A stretch of 64,000 bases of DNA from Micrasema longulum. Its lineage: Eukaryota; Arthropoda; Insecta; Trichoptera; Brachycentridae. The translations under genes and the position numbers were made by a program. Of this stretch, positions 10,136-20,754 are shown one piece after another; position 1 is the stretch's first letter; every line of letters begins with the position of its first letter. Location of the stretch: NCBI GenBank assembly GCA_022494885.1, contig JAGVSM010003779.1:62001-126000 (forward strand). The letters run 5' to 3'. The notes beneath the pieces are model-generated. The model did no database searches. It was not told where the DNA came from and saw only the letters and a program-made list of their open reading frames with translations.

Positions 10136-10359
10136 AATAAATATTTATATATTTTTTACAAGACTCACCAAGCCATTTTATATGGCTTGTCGGTATTATT
10201 TTACTTTAAGTAAAAACATATGCACTATTACACTATTTGTATAATATCTAAACTAAAAAAAGCTATTTTTTTTAACAATAATGTTTTAAAAAGTTGAAAA
10301 ATCGAAAAATAAATTCACTGTAGTTATAAAATAAAAAAGTAAAAAGTAAGTAAATATTC

Positions 10360-10672
10360 TAAAACTGCTATTTTTAATTTATTTATATATTATTTATCAT
10401 GCTATTTATTGCATTTAGCCGGTGGTTGGCAAGCCAAATGTAAAACAAAACAGTTTCCATGGTAATTGTAAATTTATATACTTTTTTTTTATTAAATACT
10501 CCTTATTATTTTGCAAATGCAATATATTGTATTATTTTTTATAGTAAACGCTGATTTTTTGCTAGAGAACTGTATTTATTTACAGAAAAAACAAAAAACA
10601 AACGGACACTAGCGTTGACTTAGAGATTACACACGAGTTGACTTATGACTGTGATAACTTAAGCATGTATAA
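10360..10672 (-). repeat. MITE-5 partial copy
   Basis: The segment is the inverted equivalent of 55140-55450: both share TTGCATTTAGCCGGTGGTTG, AATGCAATATATTGTATTATT and GACTTAGAGATTACAC. The 55-kb copy has short terminal inverted repeats; this one lacks them and is thus partial. Confidence 0.7.
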
Positions 10673-11925
10673 GCAAGGACCGGCAACGCCAAATTACGAC
10701 CTCCAAACCTAGTGTTTGGGTAGCGCCAAAGCTTGGAAAAATTTTCTCTACACAAATCGAATGCTGACTTTAGGGTAAATTACTTTTGTAATGCATTTTC
10801 CTTAATACGAGTACATAGGTCCAATCGATATCTTGGAGCCATTTTATGAAAGGGTTTGAATACTTTTCAGCAAAACTAACTTCTCTGTGGGTTTGTAAAC
10901 CATTGAAAATATCAAAGATGTAGTGAGATGTGAGTATATATTTTTATTTCCGTACTCCGCATTGAAAACGGATTGAAGTTTATCAGTTTGGTATTTTGGG
11001 AGATTCAATTGGATGTAATCTTCTCCCATCCACCATCTGAAGAAATATTCCCTATCTCTTCGATAAACTTTCCTTTCAGACAGAGAGGCCTACATATATT
11101 TTGTGGACACCATATGTTCCACCTAGGGAGTAAACAAAGATTCGTTTTTTTTATTAAAAATTAGTTGCAGCCAAATGCACTAACCAATAAAATGAGGCCG
11201 ACGAAAATCCACTTGATTACTTTTTGCCGAATTTTCACCCGACTCCATAATAAAAATTGTGTATGTAAAATCATCAATCCATCATAATTTTACAGTGTCG
11301 TGATAACTTGAACAGCCAGTGTGAAAAAAACCTAAGGATCAGATTGTAAATAGCAAAATAATATAAAAATTAAAAAAACACTTTTCTTCAACTCTGTAAT
11401 TCGTATGAAAAACTGAAATTGAGTTCGTTTCCGCCCTTTAGATAAGTATCGTCCGTTTCGAGTCTGAAAAAAAATTTTTTTGCTCCCTAACGATTTCATT
11501 TATTTTTTTCAACCTTTGCAATAAAATCCAGAAAAAAACTAAATAAATTGCGGAGAGATTACTTTCATTCTGTTAGCAAGGAATTTCGTTCAAAAAATCC
11601 GAAATAGAGGCTTTCTATGGTTGACTTTTTTCGCATCTCCCAAGTTTTTCAATACAAATTGACCCTTTCGGTTAGTCCTGAGGGCAGTGTGATGGGGCTG
11701 TAATAAATGATTTTGTGCGGAAAAGGAAGAGTTGTAAACCGCAAAAGACAAGATGAAGATGCGAAAAGTTAGGGGTTGAAATGACAAGGGTTTTGTGGGA
11801 ATAACGTTTAAGAGGTCATCAATATCAAATTCTAGTTCGAGGAACTACATAAATAAAAATATTAAATATTTTATGAACTTACTTATCCAAATTTGTAAAT
11901 ATCCAGATATGTAATATTTTCAACA
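10673..11925. other. Unassigned DNA
   Basis: A GC-moderate stretch without a supported gene. Short ORFs on both strands (10844-11164, 11590-11787) show no domain pattern I recognise. Confidence 0.45.
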
Positions 11926-12420
11926 ATATTTTAAGTTTGTCCAAATTTTTGTAGACAAGGACTGGATTCAACTCCCTGGGGAGCTGTTTATATTAACATA
12001 TTACAAGAGAGATGAAGAAAATGAAAAAAGAAAAAAAAAATGGCCAAAAAAATTTGGACAAACTCAAAATATTGTTGATAAATCCACCTGGTCCATGAAG
12101 AAGTATAGATATAGAAAAAATAACATTTTCAGGCGTTGGCTAGTATGTAGGTGAAATAATTAAATTAGATGAATCTCACCCGTATAAATAAAGGTTTCAG
12201 CTCTTTAACTTCACAAACATCAATAGATGAAAGAATTAAAGGAATATATATGTTTAAATATGGGCATAATAGTGAATGTTACACAGTGTGTAAAGTGGCC
12301 ACTTAAACCAGCCATTGACAGGTCATAAGCCCTGTAGATGCCTAGACTTCTATATTACCTTCTATTAAATGTTCTTCATCTCTGTTGTAATATGTTAATG
12401 TAATATTTTGTTTATGAAAT
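11926..12420 (-). repeat. Rep-1, inverted pair
   Basis: 11926-12010 is a plus-oriented Rep-1 start (TTGTAGACAAGGACTGGATT, GGGGAGCTGTTT). From about 12042 the same family runs in reverse for about 380 bp, through AGGTTTCAGCTCTTT and CAGGTCATAAGCCCTGTAGA to TTCATCTCTGTTGTAATATG. The head-to-head arrangement resembles the fold-back at 24.15-24.33 kb. Confidence 0.75.
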
Positions 12421-12712
12421 AATTGTAGACGAGTAGGTACATATGCAGAATGGTGAATTGTAAAACATAGTCTGACAAGTGATATCAATCGCATCGAGAC
12501 ACCGTTTACTGGTGAAAAACTCGAAATTAAATTCGGTAATTTATTTATAAGATTTATAAACAAGGTTTACAAATAAATATTTTTAAAAAGCTATTGAAAA
12601 TATTGGCGAATATTTTATTTAATTATTTTAATCTTTCGAAAACATCCATAATATTCCCTTACAAGAGAAGGTTTTAACCTCCGATAATATCATCTATTAT
12701 TTATTTATTTAT
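12421..12712. other. Unassigned AT-rich DNA
   Basis: No supported feature. Confidence 0.4.
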
Positions 12713-12881
12713 TTTTGCACCACAACAGGTCAGGAGGCCCAATTACAGTGGTGAATTACATCACAGAACACACAGGCTTGAAAAAAATTACATTTTAATA
12801 TTTGTGTTCTCACCGGGAATCAAACCCTGGACCTTTCGTGTGTGAGTCAAGCGTCTTGACCACTACACCACGGAGGCCGCC
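12713..12881 (-). mobile_element. SINE-B copy
   Basis: On the minus strand: GCGGCCTCCGTGGTGTAGTG (A box), the anticodon-like region CTTGACTCACACACGAAAGG, GGGTTTGATTCCCGGTGAGA (B box), then a body with TGTGATGTAATTCACCACTG and GGGCCTCCTGACCTGTTGTG, ending in an (AAAT)n tail. The same element recurs at 59571-59735 with about 90% identity and, diverged, at 34811-34950. Confidence 0.88.
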
Positions 12882-12994
12882 GCGGATTATGTTGTTCTTT
12901 CAATCAGAAGCCCGCCTGGGGTTGTCGCATTACACAAATAATGTTTTTATTTTTACAAGTGTTTGGTCACGTCTTTCACTAGGGCCCAAAAAAC

Positions 12995-13735
12995 TCTTTT
13001 CGCCACAAAATGAATGACCAGAATCTGAGACGAACATCAAGTGTTAAGGATCTGAGCGTTAGATTTGTGAGCACCCTGACATTTCATGAACACATCGAGA
13101 CAATCAGTGATAATGCATTGAAGATGTTAGGATTCCTTCTACGTACTGCCAATGTTTTCGAAAACACCCGCGTACTGAAAACTTTTTACAACTCCTTGGT
13201 GCGAACTAGACTCGAGAGTGGCTCGATGATTTGGGGGCCACATGAACTGAAGTTCTCTCTTATGATAGAGAATATCCAAAAGAAGTTTCTGAGATATCTC
13301 TACGTGGGAGAGTGCGGGTATTATCCTTGGCTCTACCCGATCAAGTTACTCCAGGATGCTTGGCTACAACAGTTTTATCGATTGTTGCGCGGTATGGTCG
13401 ATAATCCTGAGATTATGATGAGCATTGATTTTCATGTTCCTCATTATTACCTAAGACAGCGTCAGCATAGATTGTTTCATATTCCAATATACTAGACCAA
13501 CCATGGTTATGCCTTTTGGAAGGGCTACCGCTATGCTGAACAACATCGCTCTGGATGTTGATCTGTTCCATATATTGGAAGGGTTTTTCCGTAGCAGGAT
13601 TCTCCTATCCTACTACTACTTTGACAACAGCTTCTTTCCTGTATTTTTCTTCTTTTTATAATATGTACGTCTTGAATTTTAATTTGTTATGCACCTATGT
13701 ATTATTTTAAAATAAATACATTGAACTGAATTGAA
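12995..13735 (+). pseudogene. Jockey-like LINE RT C-terminus
   Basis: The frame 13010-13495 (161 codons) contains VKDLSVRF, LTFHEHIETI, LKTFYNSLVRTRLESGSMIW and then IENIQKKFLRYL, which are the conserved thumb-side motifs of jockey-group RTs (typically VKDLGV, TFxxHI, LYxSLVRSxLEYxSxxW, QxxFLR). After a TAG at 13493 the frame continues recognisably (DVDLFHILEGFFRSRILLS) to about 13660. The YxDD catalytic core lies upstream and is missing. The 3' tail is AATAAATACATTGAACTGAA. Confidence 0.85.
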
Positions 13736-13925
13736 TAAATAAAGCAAAAGTTCAATTTTTGAATGATTTTTTCCTGTTTTATATTCATTTTCCAATTAGG
13801 GGCCATATTGCTATCTTCATAATTTAACCCCGTACCTACAAATACAGTAATGTAACACAATGAGCCTAACTATGTGTTGTTTTTTTTTCACTGCTGCCTA
13901 CACACGTGTTCATTTGAACGCTTAT

Positions 13926-14200
13926 AGCAGTGTTTTTCAATCTGTGGGTCGTGGGCTCATACAAGGCAAAAGTAAAACGTAAGGGATGAAAAACTAGCAT
14001 CCTCAGAGGTGGCGAAAAAATCTGGCCCATCCCCTCAAAGTATAATAATAGTTGTCCTTCTATATTATTATTTGTATTAATATTTACCCCTAAATTTATG
14101 TTTTAAAATGAACCATGAGAATTCGATTATCAAAGTTATAATTCTAATTTTAATTATAATCAATTACATTATTATTATTATTTTCCATTGATATATTAAT
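13926..14200 (+). mobile_element. Possible hAT-type terminal segment
   Basis: CAGTGTTTTTCAATCTGTGG at 13931-13950 followed by GTCGTGGGC resembles the CAGTGGTTCTCAA-type terminal repeat of hAT elements of the Charlie/ZBED kind. The opposite end and a target duplication were not found, so this is only a single-ended resemblance. Confidence 0.35.
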
Positions 14201-14204
14201 ACAT

Positions 14205-15270
14205 AGACATGCCATAAAGTAGTGACACGAAAATAACCGCATAGTTACTATGTTTGTTTATTTACACCCGGGCTACATTCAACGATCATGCATATGTTAA
14301 TAAAAATTGGAGGATACTCATTTTTAGTATATAAAAAAGCTTGTATTGTAACGTTACCAATCAAAATTAATTTTTAGTAGACCCCAATCAGATTCTTCCC
14401 TTAAATTTCTTAAAATTTCGACCTTTTTATTTATTTTCACTGGATAATAAGGATTGCAAAAATAATATTATCTCATGTTTATGCTATTTGAAAAAACGTA
14501 TTTCTTCTATCAGTGCACTCCGAAACTAAGATAAGGTTCGCAAATATGCCGCTAGGCGTAGTTTGACGTTTACAAAAAACAGTATTTGAATATTAATTGA
14601 ACGTAGGTATGCAGAAAGCAACCAGTCTACAATTTTGGAAAAATTAGATATTGGTTTTATCAGGTGCAGCAAGGTCAATTCTAAGTTCTATTAAAAACAA
14701 ACAGGCCACTTTCATACAAAAAAACGGTAATATTAACGTTTTGAAAATAATGCCGATCACAAAAACGGCATTTCTCAATTTGTAAAAAACACCCACAGCA
14801 CTAAAAAAAATCTTACGGTACTTTAAAAGTTATTAAAACTGGAAAATACATATTTAAATTCTTGTTAATATTATTTTAAAAAAAACTAATGTATTCATTG
14901 TTTATCATTTGTCAAAGTCAAAAACATTCCAACTGTTGAGTAAATTTAATTATTCACTATTTTTACAAATATGCTATTATCTGAGATTCACTTTTCTATT
15001 GCTGGCTGCTTTTTATATAACAACGTTCGATTGTTTTAAGCTTTGTAAATCAGTCACGAACAAATATTTACCAATGAAAAGTTACACAATCCCTTTATCA
15101 ATGTTCATCCGAAAGGTTTTTACACGCTTTCATGACACAAATAGACGTTTTGGTTTCGATTCTAAACGTCATGCCTGGCTGGAAGTCAACAAACGACTAA
15201 ACACGCGTTGGACATGACAGGGCGTTTGAGCATCAGTTAAGTGTCATCATTTTTGGGGCTCGAGCATGTC
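14205..15270 (+). repeat. Rep-2 copy 1 split by MITE-3
   Basis: 14205-14580 and 15085-15270 align with 40793-41160 and 41715-41905: shared pieces include GTAGTGACACGAAAAT, TTCACTGGAT, CGCTAGGCGTAGTTTGA, ATCCGAAAGGTTTTTACAC and TGTCATCATTTTT. In both loci unrelated mobile elements fill the middle. The family has no recognisable protein, and its class is unknown. Confidence 0.72.
14601..15026. mobile_element. MITE-3 copy 1
   Basis: Terminal inverted repeats of about 26 bp (consensus AACGTAGTTATGCAGAAAGC then AGCCAG) bound a 426-bp body holding AAAACGGCATTTCTCAATTT, AGTCAAAAACATTCCAACTG and TATTCATTGTTTATCATTTG, all shared with copies at 18755-19184 (reverse) and 31878-32230. It is a non-autonomous DNA transposon inserted into Rep-2. 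Superfamily is uncertain; the target duplication is not clear. Confidence 0.75.
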
Positions 15271-15274
15271 TTTG

Positions 15275-15599
15275 TGTATTAATGTTGTTTTTTTTTTAAC
15301 AAAAGTTAAATGACCAGATTAAGATATTTATAGATTCCCTTAAAACATTTTCATTGCCCAATTTTTTAAAAATTATCATTATGGATAACTTATAGAGCGC
15401 CAATAAAGCACTGATTACTTTTTCTTATTTCGCCCTTAACAGCATTTTATTATACGGATGTTCAGTGGTTTTTTATATATTTTTATTTATTATGAGACTA
15501 TTAAACTAATCCAAAAAAATACTTTTTTAATTTTTATACCTATATCGTATCATCAGCGCAACGAATTTTTAAAGTTTTGTATTTCTGAAATAACTCCGC
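15275..15599. other. AT-rich DNA with a partial L2 tail
   Basis: At about 15381-15405 GGATAACTTATAGAGCGCCA is the reverse of the L2-type 3' tail motif. Nothing else is recognised. Confidence 0.4.
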
Positions 15600-15960
15600 G
15601 TGTGACGTCAAAGGTTCTTTTCCCCTTATTTTCAATCAGTTCTGCTCATTGGTCCATTCACGGCAAGTAAACCGGAAATCTTCCATAGCTCTCTCCTAAT
15701 TGGTTGATTCATATTAACCAGTGACGTCGATCAAAGTAGTTCGTTTTTATCAAATTGTTTTTTTTTTTTTCGTACGTTTTCGGGAAACTTTGTCCTACAA
15801 TTTAATGCTCCAATTTTTACCGCGCGCAAGAAAACATTTATCGTATCCAATTTCCCGTAGGGCTGAAGTTCCTCATTCTCGCTGACGGTATACAATACTA
15901 TGTATGCTTTGTCCACATATTTAGATGTGATCTTTTTGATGAAAATCTTTACGTACTGAA
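15600..15960 (+). promoter_or_regulatory. Promoter-like patch with CRE and CCAAT motifs
   Basis: Within 130 bp there are two CRE-like elements (GTGACGTCA at 15601, GTGACGTCG at 15721) and two CCAAT boxes in reverse orientation (CATTGGTC at about 15647, AATTGGTT at about 15698). This density of classic proximal promoter motifs is unusual in this AT-rich, repeat-rich window, and the segment has no other copy here. It lies upstream of a short ATG frame at 15961. Pure sequence inference; a start site is not shown. Confidence 0.3.
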
Positions 15961-16062
15961 ATGAGTGCAGCTCAGCGGTTTCGCTTGATCCGTGAAATCT
16001 GTTTGCCTTTCAGTTTTCAGTTTCAGCAAGATGGTTGCCTGAAATTCAGGGATGAGGGAAGG
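15961..16062 (+). CDS. Candidate first coding exon (34 codons), unrecognised
   Basis: An ATG in fair context begins MSAAQRFRLIREICLPFSFQ and runs 34 codons to a TAA that overlaps a possible splice donor (GGAAG then GTAATG at 16061-16066). The frame lies just downstream of the CRE/CCAAT patch and is GC-richer than its surroundings. No protein family is recognised. It could equally be chance: the frame is short, and no second exon was found. No SINE or LINE sequence overlaps it. Confidence 0.2.
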
Positions 16063-16067
16063 TAATG

Positions 16068-16511
16068 ACGTAGAAAGAAAACGTGCACTTATTTTTAATG
16101 CCCAAGGGGGCCATTTTGTGTCGGTTTTTTAAGCTCGAAAACACCAAGCTGTAATTTCTTTATTCAAATAAGGAACACGACACGTGATTGAAGTGATGTG
16201 TCAAGATTAAATCTAGGAAAGGTTACATGATTTTTGAATACAAATGAAGTGCTCTTTAAAGACTGTTTTTTTAAGTACTTGTTTTTATGTATATTTTCAA
16301 ATTTATTTGATAAAATTTTGAATTCGAAAAGTTTTGAATCTCCTGACAGTCATGATAATTATTTCAATTCACCGATACCTAGACTACGCTGACTGGGTAA
16401 AAAGAATGGTGAAATCACTGAATAGGAGATTAAATATATCTGTGGGTGAAATTTATATACTTTGTTTGTCTTTAATATAGGTTAAATATTCTAAAGGCTA
16501 TAAATTGTGCT
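16068..16511. other. Unassigned AT-rich DNA
   Basis: Nothing recognised. Confidence 0.4.
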
Positions 16512-17374
16512 GTCGGCCTCGTGGTGTAATGGTCAGCGCATGCAAGAGGTCTCGGGTTCGATTCCCGACATGGTTGATTTGAAATCTTTTTTTTATTATT
16601 TTTTTTACAATATACATATGAGGTTAATTAGAGTAATAAAAAATAGAGGATAATTACATAACAATGAAATACATATTAACAGTAAAAAAAGTAAACAAAA
16701 CATCCTACAAAGACATGGCCTGATCGTGGATATACAAGAAATGTTTGTAAATTTTTGCTCCTATAATAAATAGACGATTATAATATTTTTGTGTTATATA
16801 ACAAAGAGAAAAGAAAATATTCTGTAAAAGATTATAAGGCACTTTTTTATTTTTAGTAATTAAAAAAGGAAATATATTTTTTTTTAAAACATAAAAATAT
16901 TCTTTATTATTAAAGGGCAACAAAATATATCATAGAAAAAAAATATAATATCTTTAGTTTAAATCCAGAAGAGTGCGTGTTTTTTAAAAGAAGGAACATT
17001 TTTAAAGTTTGGGCTCAATGAAATATTATCAGTAAAAAATAATTGAACATTTTTTGGCCTATAAAATATACATGTCTCTGTGCTAGCCTCGTTTTACAAT
17101 GTGGTTTTTCTTTCACACAATTCTTTATTTGACTTAATCTTTTTGAATTACTTGTAGGTGCATTTTGGTTCTTAAAAATATATTTTAAACATTAAAAACA
17201 AAAAAAAGGGTGTTCTCGCACTAGAATACTTCATAGTCTCTGGACTTGTACCTAAAGCGTAAGACTGATCTCCTTAACTTCATGTAACAAATTGATTGAG
17301 ATATGTTGCGATTGGTGTACTAATCCAGTGTCATATGCACCATTAGGTACGGAAAGGGAATGATGATAATGATA
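16512..17374 (+). mobile_element. SINE-A copy split by a LINE
   Basis: The head, GTCGGCCTCGTGGTGTAATG to GATTCCCGACATGG, is at 16512-16585, and the body resumes at about 17208 with GGGTGTTCTCGCACTAGAAT through CACCATTAGGTACGGAAAGG and an (ATG)n tail. A small deletion removes part of the anticodon stem region (CGCATGCAAG instead of CGTTTGCCTACCATGCAAG). The 620 bp between is a minus-strand LINE. Confidence 0.85.
16586..17207 (-). mobile_element. LINE 3' end inserted in SINE-A
   Basis: This AT-rich block matches 53471-54162 and 54600-54870 (ATTTTTGCTCCTATAATAAA, AAATATACATGTCTCTGTGC, and GTGTGTT-flanked parts). On the minus strand the better copy at 54 kb encodes LINE RT C-terminal motifs (KTRLAQR, FIGPKMFNSF). 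A poly-T at its start is the LINE poly-A tail read in reverse, so the element inserted in the minus orientation. Confidence 0.75.
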
Positions 17375-17467
17375 AATTTATCTCTATATTTTTTTTAAAT
17401 ATTGTTCTTTATTTACTAAATATATCTGTATTTTTTTAGGTATCTCTAAAATTTTATACATATACGC

Positions 17468-18110
17468 TGATGTTTCATGACTGATTAAAACTCGATAAAC
17501 TTAAACGACTTCAGAATACATGCATAAGGTACATTTTTGGTCTTAGGAAATATGACCACATTTCTGATTATCGTAGGGAACTGAAATGGCTCAAAATTAG
17601 ACAGCGAAGAGACTATCACCCCCTCTCACTTCTGTTCAATGTACTTCATAGTCCTAACGCTCCTATTTACCTGCGGGAACAATTTCAACGCTTATCAGTT
17701 CATGCTTTACCTCTTCGTTCTAATTCTCAAGGCACCCTCTTAATACCCATCCACAATTCCTCTTTCTTCTCTAACTCATATAGCATCCATGCGGCTCGAC
17801 TGTGGAATCATCTCCTATCCATCATCAAAGATGTTACTACATTATCTCTGTTTAAATCACGTCTGAAGAAACATCTTCTTTCTTTTCTTTAATCTCTCCT
17901 CCTTTCTTTTTTCCTCTTTTTTCTTTTTTCCCATTGAGAAATAGTTTTGATTTAAGGTAATTTATAAACAAATACGTTTATTTCTATTTTTATGTATCTT
18001 TAGCTTTTTAATCTTTATTTTCTATTGAATATGTTCTGTAACTTGAATTATAAAAATAAAACTTCTATTTTATTGGTTGGTTGGAAGAAATTGCCATTTG
18101 TCAATAAGCC
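17468..18110 (+). pseudogene. CR1-like LINE RT C-terminus, nearly open
   Basis: From about 17490 the plus strand reads DKLKRLQNTCIRYIFGLRKY, HISDYRRELKWLKIRQRRDY, SLLFNVLHSPNAPIYLREQF and ends SLFKSRLKKHLLSFL before a TAA at 17889. These motifs (LQNxxxRxIFGL, LxWLxIxxRRxY, LxxxLRLR, F+xxLKxHL) define CR1/L2-group C-termini. The same element is on the minus strand at 44262-45130 with high identity, and a diverged relative is at 36605-37305. A 3' UTR with GGTTGGAAGAAATTGCC follows. Confidence 0.85.
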
Positions 18111-18345
18111 CGAAAATGCATAAATAACATTATGTACAAAAAGTTAAATAAAAAAATAAAATAAACCCATGTACCTATGTGGGTACCTTTTCTTATTTTA
18201 ACTTGTTTTTTTAAGTTTTTCTTATGTTATTCTAACATTTAATTTAATTTATATACTTATGTCACACTGTTGCACTTGAATGTATTGACTAAAACATGTA
18301 AAAGCTGATAGGACGTATAAATAAATAAATAAAAATAATTTCTTT
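18111..18345 (+). mobile_element. LINE 3' UTR/tail
   Basis: A second tail-like segment follows, with CACACTGTTGCACTTGAATG and ending in an (AAAT)n array at 18320-18340. It is probably the 3' end of another 5'-truncated LINE; no coding part remains. Confidence 0.45.
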
Positions 18346-18367
18346 AGCGAGGCGAAAAATTGTATTA

Positions 18368-18515
18368 AAAATGGGCAGAATGGTAAATGTTACAGTGTGA
18401 AAAGTGGCTACTTAAACCAGCCAATGACAGATCATAAGCCCGGTAAATGTCTAATCTTCCATATTCCCTTTTCAAAAATGTTTTCCCTATCTGTTGCAAG
18501 AAATATTGGATCTGA
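18368..18515 (-). repeat. Rep-1 partial copy
   Basis: Reverse-oriented Rep-1 segment with GGGCAGAATGGTAAATGTTA, AAACCAGCCAATGACAGATC and ATAAGCCCGGTAAATGTCTA, followed by TTTTCCCTATCTGTTGCAA. Confidence 0.75.
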
Positions 18516-18754
18516 ATAACTTCCTATGGTGGACCTCCAGCCTGTCTTCTAGATGTTCAGGTTCGGATGCTATTTTTGCTTAATTTTCTACAAAAAACAA
18601 AGTAGGCCCTAAAATTCTTATCAAGGATTATTATCGCACATGCGGTAAACTAGATTCATAACTCCAAAAAACCTGTTTTTTTGTTAAGTTCACAGAATAA
18701 ATTATTTAAAAAACTCTCATGTAGTAGAAAGATAACATAAATGTAGCCTTACAA

Positions 18755-19184
18755 TTAAACGTAGCTCTGCAGAAAACAGCCAGCCATAAAAAAATGAAAC
18801 TGAGATAATAGCACCTTTATGAAACGAGTGAATTATCAAATTTACACAACAGCTGGAATGTTTTTGAATTTGACAAGTGATAAACAATGAATACATTAGT
18901 TTTTTTACATCATTATTAAAAAAATAATTTTGTATTAGACTAGTTTTAATGATTTTCAAAGTACCGTCGGATTTTTCTAGTTCTGTGGGTGTTTTTTGTG
19001 AATTGAAAAATGAAAAATGTTTTTGTGATTGACACTGTTTGCAGAAAGTGATTATTACAGTTTTTGTATGAAAGCCGTCTGGCTGATTTTAGCAGAACAA
19101 AGAATTGACCTTACTGGACCCGATAACACTAATATCTCATTTATTCAAAATTGTGGACTGGCTTCTTTCTGCATAACTACGTTA
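18755..19184. mobile_element. MITE-3 copy 2 (reverse relative to copy 1)
   Basis: It starts TTAAACGTAGCTCTGCAGAA and ends CTTTCTGCATAACTACGTTA, an imperfect inverted repeat. The body holds ACAGCTGGAATGTTTTTGA, GACAAGTGATAAACAATGAA and TTTGTATGAAAGC in the order opposite to 14601-15026. TTAA lies immediately outside both ends, which might be a target duplication, but the other copies do not confirm it. Confidence 0.75.
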
Positions 19185-19424
19185 AATTTATCCGATTGAT
19201 AGTTTTATGACAACTTTTAAAAATACGTATTTGAACGATATTTAAACTTTTTTATGATAATTGAGATTGTCTTTGAAAATTGTTTTGTAATTTTTCAAGC
19301 CACCTTTAAATACACATTAAAAAAGAAACCTGTTCCTTGGTGTAATAATAGATCAGAACATGAAATGGCATAACCATACCAACGAATTAGTAAAAAAAAA
19401 GGAAATTTATGAATATTAGATTAT

Positions 19425-19990
19425 GAAATATACATTTATTTATTTATTTACATATACGCCCAATGGGCATTTTTAGGGACATATTTATACATAGAAAATT
19501 ATTATATAGGAAAGTACAAAGACACAATGGTATATAGTAGACTTCTAGGGAGTGGAAGCGGGAGAGAGGTGTTTATAATTTAATTTGATTCAGTGATCGT
19601 TTGAAAGAAGACAGCTTGTTATCAAAGAAATCAATACTGGCATATTTGTTGACAGACCCGAGAATTTAAGAAATCGGGGAATGAAAACCATGGTTAGTTC
19701 TATGGTTATTGGTATGAAAGAGTAAGTTTTGTCTGAGGTTTCTAGTTGGGATATTTAATTTACATTAAAAAAGGGTACTATTCTGCTGTTCACTCATAAC
19801 TCTTATTGGGTGGGGAGGAGCGTATAATAATATTATAAACCCATCAAAAGTAGTAAAAAGAAACATTCTAAAAGTGATACTGACAAAATGTTGAATTTTT
19901 TCGACAAAAACACTTATTTCATTGGTAAAAATTCCTAACGTAGACAATTTTTTAATTTTTAAAAATTGATTAAAAAAAGATAACACAAAA
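19425..19990 (-). pseudogene. Jockey-like LINE RT C-terminus and 3' UTR
   Basis: Minus-strand translation reads NYPTRNLRQNLLFHTNNHRT and then NHGFHSPIS and FFDNKLSSFKRSLNQIKL, typical of the jockey-group end (RN...L...HRTNxGxxSPIxR...FF...FKR.L). It is 5'-truncated near 19990 and ends at the (AAAT)n tail 19438-19452. The terminal GCCCAATGGGCATTT motif is shared with the tail at 48925-48970. Confidence 0.7.
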
Positions 19991-20619
19991 TAAAAATTAA
20001 TACAAAAGCGTAAAAAAAAAATTTACTCACCGAAATGTAATACTAAATATAACGCAATTCGTATTTAGGCATACAAACATTGATAGCCTCTTTAAAGAAA
20101 TTCGAAAAAAAACAACTTTTTAATTTATAAGGATTAATGAAAAATGTCATTGAATTATAAATTTATAACATAAAATAATTATCTCTACTATAAAGTCAAT
20201 GTAAGTCCCTTTCCAAGCACGAGATCTTGTTCTTTTTTGGAGAAGAACAACATTAAAATAACAAAATACTAAACATATTAACAATGTTTTAATTAATTTA
20301 TTTTTTTATACTTGTACACACACACACACACGCACTCTCTCCATCATTCATTCTCCCACACTCACATGCACCCTCTCACACATACACACATTCAGATACA
20401 TACACATGAATACAAACGTCACACACATACAATTACGTAAACTATTCTCTTATATATTATGTGTCATTAGATTTACAGTGGATTTTTAATTGGCTCTAGT
20501 ATTGTTAATATATTTCTAATTATTTTTTTTATGTTATAGATGTAAAAATCCGAAATAAAAATAAATAAATGAAATAAAAAAATAAGTAATAAAAACACTA
20601 ACTTTTTAAGTATACTTAG
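19991..20619. other. AT-rich DNA with CA-rich stretch
   Basis: 20311-20440 is a CACACA/ACATAC-rich stretch like the 3' UTR seen at 9850-9980, followed by an AAATAAAAATAAATAAATGA tail (20553-20575). It may be a LINE 3' remnant; the rest is featureless. Confidence 0.4.
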
Positions 20620-20682
20620 ATTCGAACCACGGACCTTTGATCCGTGAGTCCGAGACACTAGCCACGGGACCACTGCTCGATT
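20618..20682 (-). mobile_element. SINE-C tRNA-like head
   Basis: Minus strand: GTGGTCCCGTGGCTAGTGTC, then TCGGACTCACGGATCAAAGG and TCCGTGGTTCGAATC, a well-preserved A box and B box. The body of the SINE is not evident here, so it is the head with a short flank. Confidence 0.7.
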
Positions 20683-20754
20683 AAATTAATGTATATATAT
20701 ATATTAATATTGCTTCGGTGGGTAAATTAAAAAAAAAAAAACATCAATAATAAT

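Noticed and set aside
14909..15217. 102-codon plus-strand frame
   Set aside because: Spans the right half of MITE-3 and part of Rep-2, both non-coding repeats; no protein pattern.
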